NCBI RefSeq assembly: GCF_014202115.1
Contig: NZ_JACHFW010000010.1
Location: 62,001 to 126,000 of the forward strand
Length of the DNA stretch: 64,000 nt
Direction: 5' to 3'
Source of the DNA: Catenibacillus scindens
GTDB taxonomy: Bacteria; Bacillota; Clostridia; Lachnospirales; Lachnospiraceae
Each line of letters begins with the position of its first letter. Positions within the stretch are counted from its first letter, which is position 1. This document shows, piece after piece, positions 53,725-64,000 of the stretch. The notes beneath the pieces were generated by a model, which saw nothing but the letters and a program-made list of their open reading frames with translations, had not been told where the DNA came from and did not search any database. Both the position numbers and the translations under genes were made by a program.

Positions 53725-54633
53725 TCAAATCTCTTTCTTATTATAGCCGAAATTTTTTATAAGGAAGTCACTGTCCCTCCAGTCCTTTTTTACTTTTACC
53801 CAAAGCTGAAGGTTGACATGGCTGTCCAGAAGATTTTCAATTTCCTCCCGGGCCAGAGAACCGATCCTTTTAAGCATACTGCCATTTTTTCCAATAATGA
53901 TCCCTTTGTGGGAATCCCTCTCACATATAATGGTGGCGTCAATATCAACGATGGGCTTTTTGCCGCCCCGCTCTTTCATCCGCTCAATGACAACGGCGAT
54001 ACCATGGGGAATTTCCTCATCCAGCAGGCGCAGCGCCTTCTCACGGATCAATTCTGCCACGATCTGGCGCTCCGGCTGGTCGGTGATTGTATCCGCATCG
54101 AAAAACTGGGGGCCTTCCGGCAAATATTTCATAATAACTTTAAGAATCTCGGCAGTATTTTCCCCTTTAAGAGCCGAGCAAGGAATAATTTCGGCAAAAT
54201 CACAGATATCTTTGTAAGTATCTATAAATTTCAGGATTTCTTCTTTTTTTACAGTGTCAATTTTGTTGATCACAAGAATCACCGGCGTTTTCACTTTATC
54301 AAGCTGCTGAGCAATGTGCCGCTCACCGGCGCCGATAAACGTGGTCGGTTCCACCAGCCACAAAATCACATCCACCTCAGATAATGTCCGTTCTGCCACT
54401 GTGACCATATATTCCCCAAGCTTATTTTTCGCTTTGTGGATTCCCGGCGTATCCACAAAAATAATCTGTCCCTCATCGCAGGTGTAGACTGTCTGTATAC
54501 GGTTTCTTGTCGTCTGCGGCTTGCTGGATGTGATAGCGATCTTCTGGCCGATCAGACGGTTCATCAACGTGGATTTTCCAACATTGGGTCTGCCGATCAA
54601 TGTGGCGAAACCGGATTTAAAATGATTTTCCAT
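53725..54633 (-). CDS. era: GTPase Era
   Basis: The 302-residue GTPase has G1 GRPNVGKST (14-22), G3 DTPGIH, G4 NKID and G5 SALKG, followed by a KH domain with the loop GIIIGKNGSMLKRIG. Era checks 16S rRNA 3'-end maturation on the small ribosomal subunit. It is read with recO and follows the M16C peptidase by 56 bases. Confidence 0.97.
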   Translation of the reverse strand: MENHFKSGFATLIGRPNVGKSTLMNRLIGQKIAITSSKPQTTRNRIQTVYTCDEGQIIFVDTPGIHKAKNKLGEYMVTVAERTLSEVDVILWLVEPTTFIGAGERHIAQQLDKVKTPVILVINKIDTVKKEEILKFIDTYKDICDFAEIIPCSALKGENTAEILKVIMKYLPEGPQFFDADTITDQPERQIVAELIREKALRLLDEEIPHGIAVVIERMKERGGKKPIVDIDATIICERDSHKGIIIGKNGSMLKRIGSLAREEIENLLDSHVNLQLWVKVKKDWRDSDFLIKNFGYNKKEI

Positions 54634-54689
54634 AATTCCTCCCTGAAACTGTCACAATTCTGCCCTGGTGGCTAAACTGTGACCCCAAA

Positions 54690-57617
54690 TTACAACAATG
54701 TTTCTACGGTTTTAAACAGTTCTCTGTTCTTTTCAATGGAAGCCTCGCTTCCTACAACGCAGATATTTTCCTGGGACACAAAATTCTCAACCAGGCCGGC
54801 AAATCCGCGGATAGTTTCCACATTAGCGGAGAGGATCTCATTCCGGGTCTTTTGCAGATCTTCACCGGTAAGTCCGGAAAAATAAGCCCCCAGAGATCTT
54901 GCCGCCGCTGAGTATGGATTTAGAGGCGTGTCCGCCGCGCTGATCGCGCCGATAATATATTTTAACATGTCTCTGTCGCTGGCCTCAAAATTTCTCAGAT
55001 AATCGGCGCACTTCCTGTAAATATCCAATGTCTTTTCCAGATTCGGATCTCTGTATGAGGCAAAATAAGCGTTTCCATTACGTCCGAAGCTGCTCATGCA
55101 GCCGTAAGCGCCTCCTTTAACTCTCAAATTAATCCATAAATACTCATATTCCATGATCACTTTGAGGACATTAAGTCCTCCATGATATTTAAAGCCGCTC
55201 TGGACAAAATTTCCGGCCATAACATCATACTGTACGGTTCCGGGGGTAACAAAACCTTCATTTTTCGATCCGGGCGTCCATTTAAAATCTTCTTTTACGG
55301 CCGCTTTCCCGGTCAGCTCATCCTCAAAACCTTCTAATGCCAGCGCAGCGGTCTCAATGTAAGGCGGCCGTCCGGTAAAATCAACCATAATGTTGTCACG
55401 TCGGAAAAGAAAATCTGCCGTCTCCCTCAGACCGGACACGATATCATCCGCCACCTCGTTAAAATCTGATGCCAGCTTCTTTAAAAACCTGTAATAGTCT
55501 ACGCCGCTCAGCAGTTCTTTGTAGGCCCCGGCCTCAGAGAAATAGGAAGTTGCCCGGCTTACTGCCACCGCGTGTCCTGAAGAATTGAGCGCCATCTGGA
55601 GCCGTGAGACATTCTCATCAATAATCTCTTTAATACGTTTCTTGTCATCCAGTCTAGAATGAAACAAAATCTCCCTGATCAGTCCGCCCATTTTTCCCAT
55701 CTGATCTGTCAGGGCCCGTCCGCTGATCTCAAATCTCGGATTATAACTGTCCCATGTTTTCCCGGCATAAAGGGTTGCCCCTGTATAGATTCCGCCGGTA
55801 TACATGCGGATCTCATTGTTCAAATCCTGATACTCATAATGCTCCGTGTCAATATTGCCAAGGACGCTTGACAAAAGGCCGGCGTAGGGAATCAGCCGGA
55901 CAGGAAGTCCATCCATGTCAAAAAGGAGTCTCAGATAACCGATCCCTTTTGTCTCATAATCGTGGTACAGACCGGGAAATCCACCGATCGTCTGCTCTTT
56001 GTTGACCAGGGGAATGGGATTTTTGTCAATATCCTCAAGGGACAGCATAGGAATGGTTTTCAGCGCTTCCTGGGAGGACGGCGTCTCCTGATACTCTGCC
56101 AGATGATGGGTGGCATCCACTACTTCCCGGATCTCTTCCGGAGTCATTGCCGCCTTTTTTTCCGCCAGCTTTTCTTTCAAAGCCTGCTCAGAAGCTGCAG
56201 AAAGACCTTTTTCCGGCTTTAAGATGACAAGGGACGCATGGGGATTATCTAAAAGCCATGTAGAAATAAGGTTTTCAAAATATCCTGTATCAATCTGTTT
56301 TCTCAAATCATTGAAGGTTTTAAAACACTTCAAGTGAATGAAGGGCTGATCTTTGTCATAAAGCCAGCTATCCATCATTAAGATCCCGTACATAAGACCG
56401 CCGGGAACCCATCCGTAATCCGCCTCCCTGAACTTAAATTCCATTGTGTTGAGGGCAGCCTTCAGAGAATTTTTATTAATTCCATCGGAGACGATCTTTG
56501 AAAGGGTCTCACGGATGATCCCAAGAAAACGGTCCTTATCTTCCGCATTGCTGTTTTTTGCTATAATTGATAAAAATGGCTGACGGATGGAGCGTTCATA
56601 GCTGCAGTAAACGTCCTTAGCAATGCCACTCTCAATGAGCGCCTTTTTCAGGGGCGCGCCCGGACAGCTCATGAGGGCGTAGTCCAATACCTGAAAAGCC
56701 ACATACATCATGGGATCAAGGCTGTCTTTTAAAACAACGCTGTATGCCAGATAAGTATTATCCTCCTCGTCCTCCCCGCTGCCTATAGAGTATACCCCGG
56801 TCTCCTCCTTCATGGCGCCGAAAGGCTTTTCCATCTGGATCTGGGAATCCACATCCAGGTAATCAAAATGACTCAGGTATTCTTTATCAATAAAATCCAG
56901 CTTCTCATATACGTCAAAATCGCCGTAGAGATAAATATAGCTATTGGATGGATGGTAGTATTTTCTGTGGAAGTCCAGAAAATCCTCATAAGTCAGATCG
57001 GGAATATGATCCGGATCTCCCCCGGACTCCTGCCCATAAGTGGTATCCGGGAAAAGGGAGGACAATATACGTCTTTCCAACACCTGTTCCGGCGATGAGA
57101 AAGCGCCTTTCATTTCATTATAAACAACACCATTATATGTCAGTTCTTTATCCGCGTCCTCAAGGGCATAGTGCCAGCCTTCCTGTAAAAAGATTTCCTT
57201 ATGTCTGTAGATATCCGGATAAAAAACGCTGTCCAGATAAACATGCATTAAATTCTGAAAATCTTTATCATTGCAGCTTGCCACCGGATACATAGTCTTA
57301 TCAGGGTAAGTCATAGCATTTAGGAAAGTGTTTAGGGAACCTTTGACCAACTCCACAAATGGATCTTTTACCGGGAAATGCTTTGATCCGCACAGCACAG
57401 AATGCTCAAGAATATGGGCCACCCCTGTACTGTCCTTAGGCGTTGTCCGGAAAATAATGTCAAAAACTTTATTTTTATCTTCATTGGATAAAACGGCTAC
57501 ACAGGCACCTGTTTTATTATGTTTGAACATCGCAGCCTGGGACTTTACTTCGTCAATATATTCGGATGAAACCAGCGTATACGCTGAATGAATATTCTTA
57601 AAATCTGTAGTCATCAT
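54690..57617 (-). CDS. M16C zinc metallopeptidase (presequence protease-like)
   Basis: The 975-residue enzyme is a single-chain insulinase-type peptidase of the PreP/falcilysin group. The inverted zinc motif HILEH (68-72) is intact and is followed by SVLCGSKHFPVKDPF; the distal glutamate is probably in YNEMKGAFSSPE near 165. Four beta-alpha domains form a closable chamber that degrades unfolded peptides. No signal peptide is seen, so it acts in the cytosol. AAGGAG precedes the ATG pair at 57617/57614. Confidence 0.93.
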   Translation of the reverse strand: MMTTDFKNIHSAYTLVSSEYIDEVKSQAAMFKHNKTGACVAVLSNEDKNKVFDIIFRTTPKDSTGVAHILEHSVLCGSKHFPVKDPFVELVKGSLNTFLNAMTYPDKTMYPVASCNDKDFQNLMHVYLDSVFYPDIYRHKEIFLQEGWHYALEDADKELTYNGVVYNEMKGAFSSPEQVLERRILSSLFPDTTYGQESGGDPDHIPDLTYEDFLDFHRKYYHPSNSYIYLYGDFDVYEKLDFIDKEYLSHFDYLDVDSQIQMEKPFGAMKEETGVYSIGSGEDEEDNTYLAYSVVLKDSLDPMMYVAFQVLDYALMSCPGAPLKKALIESGIAKDVYCSYERSIRQPFLSIIAKNSNAEDKDRFLGIIRETLSKIVSDGINKNSLKAALNTMEFKFREADYGWVPGGLMYGILMMDSWLYDKDQPFIHLKCFKTFNDLRKQIDTGYFENLISTWLLDNPHASLVILKPEKGLSAASEQALKEKLAEKKAAMTPEEIREVVDATHHLAEYQETPSSQEALKTIPMLSLEDIDKNPIPLVNKEQTIGGFPGLYHDYETKGIGYLRLLFDMDGLPVRLIPYAGLLSSVLGNIDTEHYEYQDLNNEIRMYTGGIYTGATLYAGKTWDSYNPRFEISGRALTDQMGKMGGLIREILFHSRLDDKKRIKEIIDENVSRLQMALNSSGHAVAVSRATSYFSEAGAYKELLSGVDYYRFLKKLASDFNEVADDIVSGLRETADFLFRRDNIMVDFTGRPPYIETAALALEGFEDELTGKAAVKEDFKWTPGSKNEGFVTPGTVQYDVMAGNFVQSGFKYHGGLNVLKVIMEYEYLWINLRVKGGAYGCMSSFGRNGNAYFASYRDPNLEKTLDIYRKCADYLRNFEASDRDMLKYIIGAISAADTPLNPYSAAARSLGAYFSGLTGEDLQKTRNEILSANVETIRGFAGLVENFVSQENICVVGSEASIEKNRELFKTVETLL

Positions 57618-57647
57618 GCTTCTCCTTTTTTATTTTTCTTCGCTTCT

Positions 57648-57676
57648 ATCATACCTTATATTATCTTTGCCATCAA
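57648..57676 (-). promoter_or_regulatory. promoter of the M16C peptidase gene
   Basis: TTGATG (57671-57676) and TATGAT (57648-57653) on the minus strand, 17-base spacing. Confidence 0.7.
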
Positions 57677-57691
57677 CTGTCAGGGTGTTTT

Positions 57692-57804
57692 TTTATAGGA
57701 AACGTCATAATAATTTTTATTATGACGTTTCCTGCGCCGATTTTTGCTGCGCAAAGCGCAGATCTTTCCTTGCAAAAATCGTGCGCATCCCCCGGAGGGT
57801 TTAT
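57692..57804 (-). repeat. structured dispersed repeat, copy 2
   Basis: The minus strand repeats copy 1 (48831-48940) nearly base for base. Its terminal hairpin has perfect 17-base arms, 57697-57713 and 57717-57733 (AGGAAACGTCATAATAA). A second stem is GATTTTTGC / GCAAAAATC with an inner TGCGCAAAGCGCA. It begins exactly at the stop codon of the amidase gene. Confidence 0.85.
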
Positions 57805-58463
57805 TGATGACGCTCCACCCACTGGTAGACATCATCTTTAAACTGCACCCACGCGTCCTCATGCTCCACATAGTATAAGGGGCACAATTTTCCCGTCACA
57901 TCGTAATGTCGGATCACATTTTCTACCGGAACATGGAGATATTCACAGAGCCACCCCGTCAGCTCAACCAGGGAATCATAAGTGACATCCTTAAATTTTC
58001 CTGTCTCATCGGGATGGCACACCTCTATAGATACCGTGTCGCTGTTTCGCTCATTGGAGGCATAGGCTACTTCCGATGTAGGAATACACTGAACGATCTC
58101 CCCTTCAAGTCCCACAATAAAGTGGCTGCTGGCATAAGTTTCATGGCTGTCTTTGAGCCCTTCAAAATAATTCCGGTTATCTATGGCCGACGTTCCCGGA
58201 TTTGCCACATAATGGATCACAATCCCTGTAATAGTGCCCACCGGGGTTTCCGGGCGGGAGTACATATTTGGCGTCAAAAGTTCCACATCAATTTCCGGAC
58301 GGTACTGCTCCACATTTTCCACGTTGTAGACAGAAGCTCTCCCCGGCCTTTTATTTTTCTCCACCACCAGCAAGATTGCTAAAATTACAATAATAATAAC
58401 AAGCAGGATCACCAAAGCCCAGTAAAGCCTTGAAATCCCGCCTGTTTTTCTTCTTTTGTTCAT
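57801..58463 (-). CDS. membrane-anchored N-acetylmuramoyl-L-alanine amidase (amidase_2)
   Basis: ATG 58463 (MNKRRKTGG) follows AAGGAT and GTGGGG. The 220-residue protein has one N-terminal helix (about 13-35, LYWALVILLVIIIVILAILL), a short linker and an amidase_2 / peptidoglycan-recognition domain. Zinc ligands are visible as IVIHYVANPGT, HYDVTGKLCP and the final Cys of that motif. It cleaves the bond between muramic acid and the peptide stem at the cell surface. Its stop codon is at the edge of repeat copy 2. Confidence 0.9.
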   Translation of the reverse strand: MNKRRKTGGISRLYWALVILLVIIIVILAILLVVEKNKRPGRASVYNVENVEQYRPEIDVELLTPNMYSRPETPVGTITGIVIHYVANPGTSAIDNRNYFEGLKDSHETYASSHFIVGLEGEIVQCIPTSEVAYASNERNSDTVSIEVCHPDETGKFKDVTYDSLVELTGWLCEYLHVPVENVIRHYDVTGKLCPLYYVEHEDAWVQFKDDVYQWVERHQ

Positions 58464-58544
58464 ACCCCACTTATCCTTAACTGACGTACCCCCAGCAGGC
58501 AGATACGCACAGTACCTGCCCACTGAGGGTAACTTTTCTGAATA

Positions 58545-60104
<1,560 letters not shown>

Positions 60105-60107
60105 TCA

Positions 60108-60136
60108 AGTTTAACAAAGGATTTCAAAAAAGTCAA
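60108..60136 (-). promoter_or_regulatory. guaB promoter
   Basis: TTGACT (60131-60136) and TAAACT (60108-60113), exactly 17 bases apart on the minus strand. Confidence 0.82.
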
Positions 60137-60288
60137 CCTATACGGTCATTATTAATTCTAAAGAGTTTTATTAATACAGCTTAAAAAAACTTATGATTCT
60201 ATCAGCAGTATTAATATATCTGCAACCATTCAGGCGTTAGAAATAAATGGATAGAACTGTTACATAATATCCCAGGCAAAGATTACTG

Positions 60289-60816
60289 TCAGCCCTCAAT
60301 TTTCACCTTGCTGGGCGAATAATTATACATATTCTGAAGCATCTTCTCCGACGGTTCAAAAATCACTTTGATACGGCCATTATTTCCGGAACCTACATAG
60401 ACATATCTCTTCTTAGACTTATCCCTGGAGGAAAAATCATAGGTTTTCCCGCCGTCGCCGCCGTATCCATCCAGCCAGTGGGAACCTTCCGGCGCCAGCA
60501 CTTCCAGTGATTCAAAAGTTACGCTTAACTTTCTCTTCCGTCTGAAATCGCCGGACAACTGGTCAAAATCCAGATCCCCAGATGTGAATATATATTCATA
60601 CTCAACTTTCTGAAAACGAATAATAAAATAAATGATCACAACAATAATGACAGCGAAAATAAACAGACCTGGAAGGGCTGCAAAAAATCCCAGGACAAAA
60701 AGGGCTGCCAGAAAAAAAACAATAATCCCGCAGATCACACGAACAACAATATTGGCCGGCGTAATTTTTCTGCGGACGATAACTTCGGAGAATATATCTC
60801 CTGATGAACTTATCAT
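60289..60816 (-). CDS. small membrane protein of the DUF6106 type
   Basis: ATG 60816 (MISSSGDIFSEVIV) has GGAGG 7 bases upstream. The 175-residue protein has two close helices (about 23-65; FFLAALFVLGFFAALPGLF) and a cytosolic beta-rich domain with EYIFTSGDLDFDQL and a positive stretch RRKRKLSVTF. It resembles the DUF6106 family; no function is known to me. The minus strand upstream has TATAAT at 60888-60893. The other bases of 60817-61145 hold only the groEL terminator. Confidence 0.65.
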   Translation of the reverse strand: MISSSGDIFSEVIVRRKITPANIVVRVICGIIVFFLAALFVLGFFAALPGLFIFAVIIVVIIYFIIRFQKVEYEYIFTSGDLDFDQLSGDFRRKRKLSVTFESLEVLAPEGSHWLDGYGGDGGKTYDFSSRDKSKKRYVYVGSGNNGRIKVIFEPSEKMLQNMYNYSPSKVKIEG

Positions 60817-61032
60817 AGTCATTCCTCCAATAGTATTGTCTGCCCGGCACAGACATATAGGCCACCCGGACAGCATCTTCTTTGTCTATTATACTGTATT
60901 TTTCCCCGAAGATAAAGCCCAAAATTATGAATATTCTCAGTCACAGCCAAGCTTCATGGATGTGGTGATTTCCACTCTGCCCCAGTGCTGGCTATGCAAA
61001 GCTTTTGTGCCATAGGACACTGCGTTTTCTAT

Positions 61033-61078
61033 AAAAAACCGCGTTACAGTTCCGGAAAGGAACCGCAACGCGGTTTTT
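61033..61078 (-). terminator. terminator of groESL (bidirectional)
   Basis: AAAAAACCGCGTT and AACGCGGTTTTT pair around an inner GTTCC / GGAAC stem. T-runs at both ends allow use on either strand; it lies 68 bases after the groEL stop. Confidence 0.85.
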
Positions 61079-61145
61079 AACTTCACAAAATTTTATAGAT
61101 TGAGTAAGACTCACAAGCAAGTCTTAAATCTCAGCGGGAACCCAA

Positions 61146-62795
<1,650 letters not shown>

Positions 62796-62833
62796 TCACT
62801 TAATGTCTTTTTTGTTCAATCTGGGATTGAATA

Positions 62834-63118
62834 TTATTCTACAACAGCGAGAATGTCGCTCTGTTTAACAATGATATATTCCTCACCGTCCAGTTTAACT
62901 TCTGTTCCCGCATATTTGGAATAGATAACTTTAGAACCAACGGTTACCTGCATAACAACTTCCTTGCCATCAACCATTCCACCCGGTCCAACAGCGATAA
63001 CTTCCGCTTCCTGTGGTTTTTCCTTAGCCTGACCAGTCAGGATGATTCCGGACTTTGTAGTCTCTTCTGCAACTAACTGTTTTAATACAACTCTGTCTCC
63101 TAATGGCACTAATTTCAT
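62834..63118 (-). CDS. groES: co-chaperonin GroES (10 kDa)
   Basis: The 94-residue lid protein starts MKLVPLGDRVVLKQL and has the mobile loop with SGIILTGQAKEKPQ and the roof/base segments VIYSKYAGTEVKLDGEEY. AGGAGG precedes the ATG. First gene of the operon. Confidence 0.98.
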   Translation of the reverse strand: MKLVPLGDRVVLKQLVAEETTKSGIILTGQAKEKPQEAEVIAVGPGGMVDGKEVVMQVTVGSKVIYSKYAGTEVKLDGEEYIIVKQSDILAVVE

Positions 63119-63157
63119 ATCTAAATTCCTCCTTAAAAGATTTCAGCTTCTTCTTTA

Positions 63158-63184
63158 TTAGCACTCACTCAAATCGAGTGCTAA
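63158..63184 (-). promoter_or_regulatory. CIRCE operator (HrcA site)
   Basis: TTAGCACTC-N9-GAGTGCTAA is a perfect 9-base dyad with the canonical 9-base centre, between the promoter and groES. HrcA bound here represses the operon when unfolded protein is low. Confidence 0.97.
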
Positions 63185-63195
63185 CCGATGTATTT

Positions 63196-63224
63196 ATAAT
63201 ATGTTTTTTACGGTTTTTATGCAA
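63196..63224 (-). promoter_or_regulatory. groESL promoter
   Basis: TTGCAT (63219-63224) and TATTAT (63196-63201) on the minus strand, 17-base spacing, just upstream of CIRCE. Confidence 0.8.
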
Positions 63225-63341
63225 GCATATACAGATTGCAATATCACCCGATTTTTACAACAATGCTCTGTTTTCCTCATAAATACTCTGTTTTTCTTTA
63301 TTTTTCATTTTTTATTATAAAAAAGCTTACAGACCGCTACT

Positions 63342-64000
63342 TTATTTTCCCGGCTTATAAGAACTCTTTAAAGATACGATCCGGTTAAACACCGGAGCTA
63401 AAGGCGTTGAATCTTTAACGTCCACGCAAAAATATCCCTGGCGGACAAACTGAAAGCTGTCTCCGGCCAAAGCGTTGGCAAGATCTGGTTCCACATAGCA
63501 GTTATCCAACACTGTCAGTGAGTCAGGATTGAGATTTAAAGAACCGTCCTCTTTGTTATAAACACCTTTCTCCTCATCTACCAGATTTTCGTACAGGCGA
63601 ACTGTAGCCCGCACCGCGTAGGGCGCAGCCACCCAGTGGATCGTTCCCTTCACTTTTCTTCCGGTAAATCCGCTGCCGCTGCGGGTCTGTGGGTCATAGG
63701 TACAGTGGATCTCCGTTACCCGGCCATTTTCATCCTTCTTATAATCTGTGCATGTCACAAAATACCCGTTCATAAGGCGAACCTCATTGCCCGGATAGAG
63801 GCGGAAATATTTTTTTGGCGGCTCCTCCATAAAGTCCTCACGTTCAATATAAAGTTCCCGGCAGAAAGGCACCTTCCGTGTACCCAGGGCCTCGTTTTCC
63901 TGATTATTCACCACATCCATATATTCCACCTGGCCTTCAGGATAATTATCAATAATCAGTTTGACAGGATCTAAGACGGCCATAACACGGCTGCACTTTA
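63342..64000 (-). CDS. glnS: glutaminyl-tRNA synthetase, C-terminal part (runs off the window)
   Basis: The frame is open to the window edge; reading beyond ATG 63983 continues as KCSRVMAVLDP, so the gene is cut by the window rather than starting there. The visible 219 codons are the two-barrel anticodon-binding part of a GlnRS: NYPEGQVEYMDVVNNQ, FRLYPGNEVRLMNGYFV and the end RIVSLKSSYKPGK. The catalytic domain lies outside. GlnRS against GluRS is decided by GTIHWVAAPYAV and NQEN-type segments. Confidence 0.92.
   Translation of the reverse strand, partial: KCSRVMAVLDPVKLIIDNYPEGQVEYMDVVNNQENEALGTRKVPFCRELYIEREDFMEEPPKKYFRLYPGNEVRLMNGYFVTCTDYKKDENGRVTEIHCTYDPQTRSGSGFTGRKVKGTIHWVAAPYAVRATVRLYENLVDEEKGVYNKEDGSLNLNPDSLTVLDNCYVEPDLANALAGDSFQFVRQGYFCVDVKDSTPLAPVFNRIVSLKSSYKPGK

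Noticed and set aside
57616-57871. Open frames through 57.6-57.9 kb on both strands
   Set aside because: They cross the promoter of the M16C peptidase and repeat copy 2; no ribosome site and no protein-like composition.

Overview
The window looks like a chromosomal segment of an anaerobic, Gram-positive gut-type Clostridia, most likely Lachnospiraceae. This is inferred from gene content, not from a marker-gene search. The evidence is the linked group insulinase-like peptidase / era / recO / lipoprotein / single-chain glyS / ppdK, a CIRCE-controlled groESL operon, a BceRS-BceAB-type detoxification module, a TnpV-bearing element scar, purine-rich Shine-Dalgarno sites and consensus sigma-A promoters. 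Coding density is high and most genes are on the minus strand.

Region by region. 1-5.3 kb: a membrane-anchored metallophosphoesterase translationally coupled to a DUF975/CmpB-type membrane protein, then a small protein kinase whose upstream double zinc ribbon is out of frame, and an AEC transporter. 5.4-9.3 kb: the riboflavin operon ribD-ribE-ribBA-ribH behind an FMN riboswitch and two tandem terminators. 9.3-12.2 kb: a Suv3-like RNA helicase and a membrane-anchored CwlT-type muramidase. 12.2-18 kb: a complete carbohydrate-type ABC importer whose binding protein has an extra C-terminal membrane helix, then an alanine-rich lipoprotein. 18-21 kb: a patatin-like lipase, a radical-SAM gene remnant and an AAA-ATPase/PD-(D/E)XK protein. 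21-30 kb: one minus-strand run bceA-bceB-bceR-bceS-sbcD-sbcC. 30-37 kb: an HdeD-like membrane protein, a frameshifted TetR regulator, an enoate reductase of the BaiCD/BaiH class, a LysR regulator, a Lon-like ATPase with no protease domain and a Cof-type phosphatase. 37-41 kb: a modular secreted protein and a J-domain protein. 41-43.3 kb: fluC and a decayed MerR/CMD/aldo-keto reductase locus. 43.3-46.1 kb: a RelE/ParE-type toxin-antitoxin pair and a scrambled mobile-element scar that abuts the 3' end of ppdK. 46-64 kb: core genes ppdK, a MATE exporter, glyS, recO, era, an M16C peptidase, an amidase, guaB, groEL, groES and the C-terminal part of glnS.

Recurring themes. Three regulatory or signalling loci (kinase/zinc ribbon, TetR, MerR) show reading-frame disruption, and two further genes survive only as terminal fragments (radical SAM, aldo/keto reductase). 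This is either real decay or, for the single-base cases in short homopolymers, sequencing error. Two near-identical structured repeats of about 110 bp lie in opposite orientation 8.9 kb apart, beside ppdK and between the amidase and M16C peptidase genes. I see no CRISPR array, rRNA or tRNA gene.

No large undescribed system stands out. The most promising leads are the paired structured repeat, the Lon-like ATPase with an altered Walker B, the MerR-type promoter that has outlived its regulator, the tandem-terminator FMN leader and the 28-residue ORF upstream of bceA.
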